This document shows, one piece after another, positions 57,908 through 64,000 of a stretch of DNA of 64,000 nucleotides (within the stretch, counting starts at the first letter, position 1; the number at the start of each line of letters is the position of its first letter). Origin of the DNA: Nephrocerus scutellatus (Eukaryota > Arthropoda > Insecta > Diptera > Pipunculidae). The stretch covers positions 66,112,219 to 66,176,218 of the forward strand of contig OX352763.1 of the NCBI GenBank assembly GCA_947095585.1. The letters are read 5' to 3'. Under the pieces are notes generated by a model. The model worked only from the letters and a program-made list of their open reading frames with translations. It did not search any database and was not told the DNA's origin. Made by a program: the position numbers and the translations under genes.

Positions 57908-58919
57908 TCGCGTGCATAGACATCTCATCTTTTCCTCTCCCTAATTTTCTTACGCCCACGCTGTGCTAAGCATTATAAGGGTGCAAACCCCTTTAGCGTG
58001 TGTACATTATAAAAACAAAATTTCAGTTACCCCTTAGTAGCGCCTAAAGAAATTTAACTTCAAAGAGTGAGTAAAGAAAAACGAAGCAACTTAACAAAAT
58101 AATGAATTATTAGGAAAAGGTTAACATTCACATTAACAAAACTAAAACAGTTTTTTATATAAACAACAAAAATATTGAAAGTGTGCTGTGCAAAAAGATA
58201 CAAGCAAGGAGTAGCTGTTATGTAGGATTATTTGCGAGGTTACGAGGTGTACAAAAACCTCAACGACCGTCTCGAAGACAAAAAACGAACAGCTAACCAA
58301 AATGCCACTCGAAACGCCCATTATATTAAAAATGTTGTCTTTTATTTGCTGACATAGTAAGAAATAATATTGGCACACATACGGTTTCAAATTCTTCAAA
58401 TGAAAGTTTGGAGAATAAAGTAAACACCCTTGTCAAACCTATAGCAGAACAAAAGATGCAGCTAAACATTATTTTGATTTTTTGAGTATCTGAGCTTAGA
58501 TGCAGAGCACTCAGAATATCTGCTTTAAATGTACAGCTCGGTTACACCAAGTTATCCATCCGGAAATTAATATTTAGATTTGTGTAATGCAGATGTGCAA
58601 CTGTGTTACTTTACACTGAGAAGAAGAGAAGATTTACTTTTAAATAAAATTATTGGATGAGCACTGCTTCAACAATTCATTTTTTTCGTTTTGAAACAAA
58701 TATACTGCTTTAGCAATTTATTTATTGATTTATTTAATTGCGAAGAAGAAAAGATTTAACTTCAGGTTTCTAGGAACTCCCTATACATTAACCTCCTTGA
58801 GATTATTTCTCTTATTTTTCTATAATTATAAAAGTTAATTTTCGTTTACGATAGTTATTTCGTAACCCTATAGGTCTATAGGACACTTTAAAGGAAAATC
58901 AAACTTTTTAAATTCTCTA
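57908..58919. other. No gene recognised
   Basis: AT-rich sequence with stops in all frames. An 85-residue minus-strand frame at 58142-58399 has no recognised motif and is Phe/Tyr-rich, as expected for chance frames here. Confidence 0.6.
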
Positions 58920-61100
58920 TATTAATTGTTTGTTTGTTTGCCGTGCGATCAAATTTTAACCCACTTTCCAAAGCCCGATTTCATTGAAACTTTGCACACA
59001 TGTGTATTTCCGATGACAACACTTTCTATTAAAATTTTGGGCCTTTGGGCTTCATGGCCGGGGTGCCAATATAAATAATAATATTCGGCGCGACAGACCA
59101 TTGCAGTCCAAGGCCTAACTTCTCGCGACCATTTGTGCTGCGCATGTTAATTTTTGGACACAAATGGAAGGGACCTACAATTTAAGGCCGGATCCGAACG
59201 GCGAATTTTGGAGTTAACGGGGATCTGAGGACCGAGGGGTGTCCATATAAAATATTTTAAAATTAGCCCCATTTTCTTAAAATTTTAAACATATGTCTAT
59301 CTCCGATGACAACATTTACTATTGAAATTTGGAAGTGATCGGACCCTAAGGTCGGGGGCTCCTATACAAAAATTTTTACACATATGTGAAGGGGCTCTAA
59401 TATTAATTTATTCAAATTAACCCGGTTCAAACTTTGCACACATATGTATTTCCTATTAGAGAATTTACATGAAAAATTTTATGGGTTGTTTTTTATTTTT
59501 TTGTAAAAATTGATTTTTCTTTTAGATAGTTAATTCTCAACTCTAAGAATTTTTTTTTATTTTTTTGTAAATTCAATCTATGTAGGACACTTTTTAAGAA
59601 TAATCAGACTTCTCTATTTGTAAAACTTGATTTTCGCTTTCGATAGTTAGTACTGTACGATTTTTTTTTCATTTAAAAATTCAATTTACGTAGGACACTT
59701 TTTAAGAATAATCAGACGTGTCTACTTATAGCACAAATCGCACTTGTGTCTGCTATATATTTTTTGACTGACTTTGTCTTTCTTTTTTTGGTGGTCCAAA
59801 ATCGGTAATTTATAAAATAACTTTCTAGAAAGATTTTTTTTAAATTCTCTTTATTAACTTCCGTGGCTTGCTGGCTGGCTGGATGGCGGACTGGCACACA
59901 AAATCTTGTGATCAATTTTTAACCAACTTTATTCAAACTTTGCACACACATATGTATTTCATAAGACTTCTAATTTTATTTAAAATTTTGGCCCTGCGGG
60001 CTCGGTGTCGGAGGCCTCCTATACAAATAATTTACAAAATTTACCCGATTTTCTTCAAATTTTATACGCATGTGTATCTCCGATATACAAAACTTTTTGT
60101 AAAATTTCTGGAGTGATTGGGCCCTGAGACCCGAGGGGTGATATATAAATTATTTAAAAATCAACCAGATTTGCTTAAAATTTTAAACCTGTGTATCTCC
60201 GATGTACAAAACTTTTTGTAAACTTTTTAAGGGGTGCTCATAAATTTTTTTTTAAAATAAACCCGATTTTCTTCAAATTTTGAACAACACTCATGAAAAT
60301 GTTCGATTTCGGTATTTTCGCAGATTTATCCATTTCCGTATCTCCTCAATAAAAAAACGAAGCAAAAAATATCTCTGTCCAGACGGCTAAATTTATGGAG
60401 AGGAAAATTCATATTTAAGTTTTTTATTTTAGATTTTATTCTTAGGTCCCAGTTGATTTTGGGAGAAATCGGCAAACCGGAAGTGGCAGTTTATCTCAAA
60501 AAGTATAGCTCTTGTGAGAAATCTGTTATGTGCAAAAGAAATTAAATAAAAAAAAATTAAAAAAAAATATTAAAAAAATTTAATATATTTACATTTACTG
60601 AAAACTCTGTCCCCGTACGTAAAATAAAGTGAAAATTTTGGAGAGTCGGACCACGGGCCCGATCGATCAATCCAAAAGCTTACAAAAAGTTTTGTCCCAT
60701 CGGAGATACACAGGTGTTAAAAATTTAAAAAAAAAAATGTGTAGAATATTTTATGAGATCGGCCCTGAGGCCCGAGGGGTGTCCATATACATTTCTTTTT
60801 TAAATTAACCAGTTTTTCTTTAAATTTTAAACACCTGTGTATCTCCGATGGACAAAACTTATGTTAAATTTTTGGAGTGATCGGACTGAGTGCCCTGAAG
60901 AAAACCAAAATTAAAAAAAAAAATTAATATACCTTTACTGAAAATTCCGACCCCATCCGTAAAGGAATGTCGCTTTGTGAACACACCTCCATTTTTTGTA
61001 AAATTTTTGGAGTGATCGGTCCCCGGGCACCTACATTTTTTTTAAAAGTAATCCGATTTTTTTCAAGCTTTTCACACATGTATATCTCCGATTAGAGAAT
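58920..61100. repeat. Cluster of degenerate dispersed-repeat copies
   Basis: Repeated landmarks are CCCGATTTTCTTCAAATTTT, ACACATGTGTATCTCCGATG, CAAAACTTTTTGTAAAATTT, TGGAGTGATCGG, GGCCCGAGGGGTG and CCTATACAAA. Copies start near 58970, 59265, 59415, 59920, 60035, 60160, 60260, 60805 and 61055. An inverted partial copy is at 60640-60720. A (TGGC)n head is at 59862-59890. The family is shared with 4040-4205. No coding is seen and the element class is unknown. Confidence 0.75.
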
Positions 61101-61118
61101 TTACACGAAACATTTTAT

Positions 61119-61420
61119 AGGTTGCTTTTTATCAGTATGACAACGTGCTTGTATCCGTTTCTTTCGAAGTCGTCGTTTATTTACTACTATATTCATTATT
61201 TCTTTGGCGTAGGTGAAACCAATCGCATTTTGAATTTGTTTTGTGAATTTAAGGACATCATCTTCTAGTTCAGTTACAGATTTTAGCGACACTGATAAAT
61301 TTATTTATTTAATATAACAGTTTAAATGGGGGCCAATGTGTGTGTTTGCTTGTCAGGGCTGAATTTTTCTACTTATAATTATATTAGCACTCAAAGTTAG
61401 GATAATTGGAGAATGATCAA
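61119..61420 (-). pseudogene. LINE endonuclease end and linker fragment 1
   Basis: Minus-strand reading gives DHSPIILTLSANII (end of an APE-type endonuclease, with its SDH motif), then SVSLKSVTELEDDVLKFTKQ and, after a deletion, KEIMNIVVNKRRLRKKR, the basic linker before RT in Jockey-like LINEs. The longer homologous copy is at 63230-63590. The RT core is absent. Confidence 0.75.
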
Positions 61421-62050
61421 TCCCTTCTTCAATGTGTAGAAGATTTTTTGAGATCATATTTATTTCTGATGAGATGCTGCTGCCCTTGTGTTGACCTCTG
61501 AGAAACTCTATTAATACCACTTTTTTGTGCCTCGATAATTTCAACTTTTAGGGAGAGCGTTTCCAGTGGGTTTGTCAGTTCACTACTAATTATATCCAAC
61601 TTTTTTACAAACACGGATAAGGTAAGTCATGGTCAGGGAAGGGAAGTTCAATTTGGTTTCTTTGAATAACCCCTGAGACTGCCGCCTGTATCCTGTTTAT
61701 CAATAGGTTGTCTGCACTTGAATTACTAGGCCCTATTGTTCCTTGACAATTTTTTCCAATACCTAATATATTGTTTGCTGTTATAGCAATACCCGACACT
61801 ATTGTCCAGGTTTTCGTTGCGCCAATTAGCTGGTCGGAGAGTGTCTTCTCACATTTTTCTACTTGACTACTTTTAGTCCCCCTATATGCCTGTTTTTGAG
61901 TTCACCAAAGCCTGCCATTGCTGTACTATGATTTTTTTCTAAATTAAAAGAATAAGTTTTAGCAAAGCACAATTCGACATAAGAGTATACTTAACCAGTA
62001 TATATTTGATTAGCGTGTTGTTTGAGACCGTGACAATAAGTCGCGAATGC
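61421..62050 (-). other. Unrecognised minus-strand frames near LINE fragments
   Basis: Two short minus-strand frames (61605-61799 with GTIGPSNSSADNLLINRIQA; 61429-61614 with KKLDIISSELTNPLETLSLK) are less repetitive than chance frames here and lie in the same orientation as the LINE pieces. They could be part of a LINE ORF1 or of an unrelated mobile element. I do not recognise them. Confidence 0.35.
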
Positions 62051-62807
62051 TTTTCGGGATACCCTCGGTTGTTTTTTTCTCATTAATTTTCTTCTTTAAA
62101 AAAGCAATATTAATATACGAAAATCCAAATTTAAGCTTATTAATTAAAAGAGTGATTTTAAATTTACTCAGTCAGAGTTCTAACGAGTTCAAAAACTATT
62201 TAAACTCTTGCTTCAAAACAAATCGTAAATTTTTTCAATTGTCCTCCTCTTTTTTTCGATCAATATTAATATTAATTATTTTAAATTTTTACTTAATAAG
62301 TTCGAATTATAAGTTAAATCTCGCTATATCAGTTTTAAAGGTACTATATTTTTTATTTATTTATTTGTATAGCATAAAAACGTTATAATGTGTATGTGAA
62401 GTCGCACAATTTACAGAGATATGGTATATATGCCTTACTACTGAGAAATTATAAAGGAATCTAAATACATGATATTAAAGAAAAAGTAATTTGAAGGAAA
62501 AAGCTATAGAAAAACCTCCAATCTAAATAGTGTGCTTAAATATAATGTTATGTGACACTAATAAATAAGCTTAAGATTATAAGACTAGATTAGAAAAAAC
62601 GATTAGCAAATAAATAAATAAATATATAAGTAATTATATAAATTAAAAAAAATAAAAAAAATAAAAATAAATAAATAAATGAATAATAAGTAAATATAAT
62701 ATAGATGAACAACAAGTAATATAAATATAAGTAATAACGAGAAAAAAAAAAACTTAACAATCTTAAATAAATAACAACAATAAATTTCGATGAGGTGTGA
62801 TGAACAA
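62051..62807. other. AT-rich and simple sequence, no gene
   Basis: 62600-62700 is built of AAATAAAT/TATAAAT-type simple repeats. Long frames on the minus strand here are Phe/Tyr/Ile/Leu strings from T-rich sequence. Confidence 0.7.
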
Positions 62808-63070
62808 TCAGGTACACAGACTGTTGATGAGTGGATTATCCGACATTTCACAGTTCATATAGAATTTAGTTCTTAGGGAGCGAATTCTATCTTTTATGAG
62901 AGAAACATTTGATTCCTCGTGGAGGGCAACGGTGGAATAATGCCAAGGTAGATTTAACATCATTTTAAGCAGCTTGTTTTGTGCCACTTGAAGTGTTTGG
63001 ATATGTGTAGCTGCACAGCTACCCCATGATGGTGATGCGTAAAGGTATAAGGTACTATATAATTTAAAAA
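62808..63070 (-). pseudogene. LINE reverse transcriptase C-terminus
   Basis: The minus-strand frame reads LYLYASPSWGSCAATHIQTL, QVAQNKLLKMMLNLPWHYST and VALHEESNVSLIKDRIRSLR, ending at TGA 62808-62810. This is the conserved tail of Jockey-type RT (YASPIWG-like, LQ.-QNK, then APW-like motifs). It probably belongs to the same broken LINE as 63230-63590, with the RT core deleted between them. Confidence 0.82.
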
Positions 63071-63229
63071 ATGACGGTGTGTAGCTAGAATTCGACCACT
63101 CGTATTTGTCTCCGACGCTTAGTTATGACAAGTCGGTCTTTGTATTGTCAATGAAATCATCGATGATTTTCTTAACGCTTCTGAGAAGTTGTTAGTCATG
63201 CGCTCATAGACTCCACCCATCCGTATCCG

Positions 63230-63600
63230 GTAGATCGCTATGGGTTGTTTTTTATCTGTATAAGAACGTGTTTGTTGCCATCTCTTTCGAAGTCATCGTT
63301 TATTTACTACAATATCCTTTATTTCTTTGGAGTCGTTGAGACCAACTACTTTCCTCTTAACCAGAATGCAGCTCCAGGTCGCATTTTGAATTTGTTTGGT
63401 GAATTTAAGGACATCATCTTCTAGTTCAGTTACAGATTTCAGCGACACTGATAGATTTATTTTTTGGCTTAATAACTGTTTAAAGGGGGATCAATCTGTA
63501 TGTTTGCTTGTGAGAGCTGAATTTTTTCAGTTAAAATTATATTAGCACTCAAAGTTAGGATGATTGGAGAATGATCTGAACTGACAGCAAAGAGATCAAT
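63230..63600 (-). pseudogene. LINE endonuclease end and linker fragment 2
   Basis: Homologue of 61119-61420. It keeps a segment missing there (CILVKRKVVGLNDSKEIKDI) and then VVNKRRLRKRWQQTRSYTDK. A segment from 63100 to 63230 (NFSEALRKSSMI-like) follows, but the RT palm with its catalytic box is absent. Confidence 0.75.
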
Positions 63601-64000
63601 TTAGTCCGGGATTTTAGCTGGATCAGTAGGTCGGTTTACCGGTTGATATAAACTCACAACCCGTTTCCTGAGCCGCTTTGGTTAGCTCACGACCCTTTGT
63701 AGTTATTAGTCTTTATCCCCAGTAGGTGTGTTTTGCGTTGAACTTTCCACCCATGATTTTTTTGGCGCGAAAATCTTTCTCCTTTTTAAATTCATAATGT
63801 CATAATGCCAATAATCTTTTGTCTATTTTCGTCCGCTCTCCTTATAAGAATTTATCGTCTTTAATTGAAAGCCACTGTTTTAATAAATTTTATTGTGTTT
63901 TACCTCACGCAACGTCAGACGCGCCATTATACAGTAGGTTTTATATGACGTCCATTGCCAATGTTTTGTATAGGGAGGGTTGTCGTCGTCTGTTTGTACG
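63601..64000. other. No gene recognised at right edge
   Basis: The sequence is interrupted in all frames. It may be decayed LINE 5' sequence, but no motif supports a call. Confidence 0.5.

Noticed and set aside
62590..62851. Minus-strand frames that look like membrane proteins (Tyr/Ile/Leu/Phe strings)
   Set aside because: They come from AAATAAAT-type simple sequence. Only the end near 62808 belongs to a real LINE tail.

Overview
This is eukaryotic, AT-rich, gene-poor DNA, most likely from a fly (Diptera, possibly a tephritid-like fruit fly). The placement rests on the transposon families seen (BEL/Pao, several Ty3/Gypsy lineages, Jockey/CR1-type LINEs) and on tRNA primer sites that fit insect tRNAs, including a 19-base match to an insect tRNA-Tyr 3' end. 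I found no convincing host gene, tRNA, rRNA or CRISPR. Almost all of the window is transposable elements and satellite DNA.

Layout. 1-3471+: a decayed BEL/Pao retrotransposon on the minus strand (gag, protease, RT, RNase H; several in-frame stops) with a tRNA-Tyr primer site. 4040-6219: dispersed repeat, a DNA-transposon end and a 0.74-kb foldback element. 6220-34680: a stack of nested and duplicated retroelements. An about 4.08-kb segment (Gypsy LTR, integrase remnant, second LTR, LINE fragment and part of a third LTR) is present twice in tandem: copy 1 is 6220-10034 plus 25124-25383, copy 2 is 25384-29470. Copy 1 is split by a 10.2-kb Gypsy element with 1.9-kb LTRs (10035-25119, target duplication ATGT). 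The 3' LTR of that element is split in turn by an intact 4.84-kb Gypsy element with identical-looking 297-bp LTRs (19565-24408, target duplication CTTA). Copy 2 runs into a minus-strand, pol-less Gypsy element (28685-34057, target duplication GTTG), which sits inside a LINE.

34677-57907: a Gypsy element of 17.6/297 type with a tRNA-Ser-like primer site, gag and a protease remnant. The rest of pol is replaced by about 169 head-to-tail copies of a 121-bp unit (20.5 kb). The same unit occurs about once in the element's own 5' LTR, and the array ends in the element's 3' LTR tail. 58920-61100: degenerate copies of a dispersed non-coding repeat. 61119-63600: fragments of Jockey-like LINEs on the minus strand.

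The events can be ordered: LINE, then pol-less Gypsy, then tandem duplication, then the 10.2-kb Gypsy, then the 4.84-kb Gypsy. The most notable observations are a Gag protein with an N-terminal RING-H2 finger (13399-14766), a probably intact and recent Gypsy element with a textbook -1 slippery site, and the LTR-embedded 121-bp satellite with higher-order structure.
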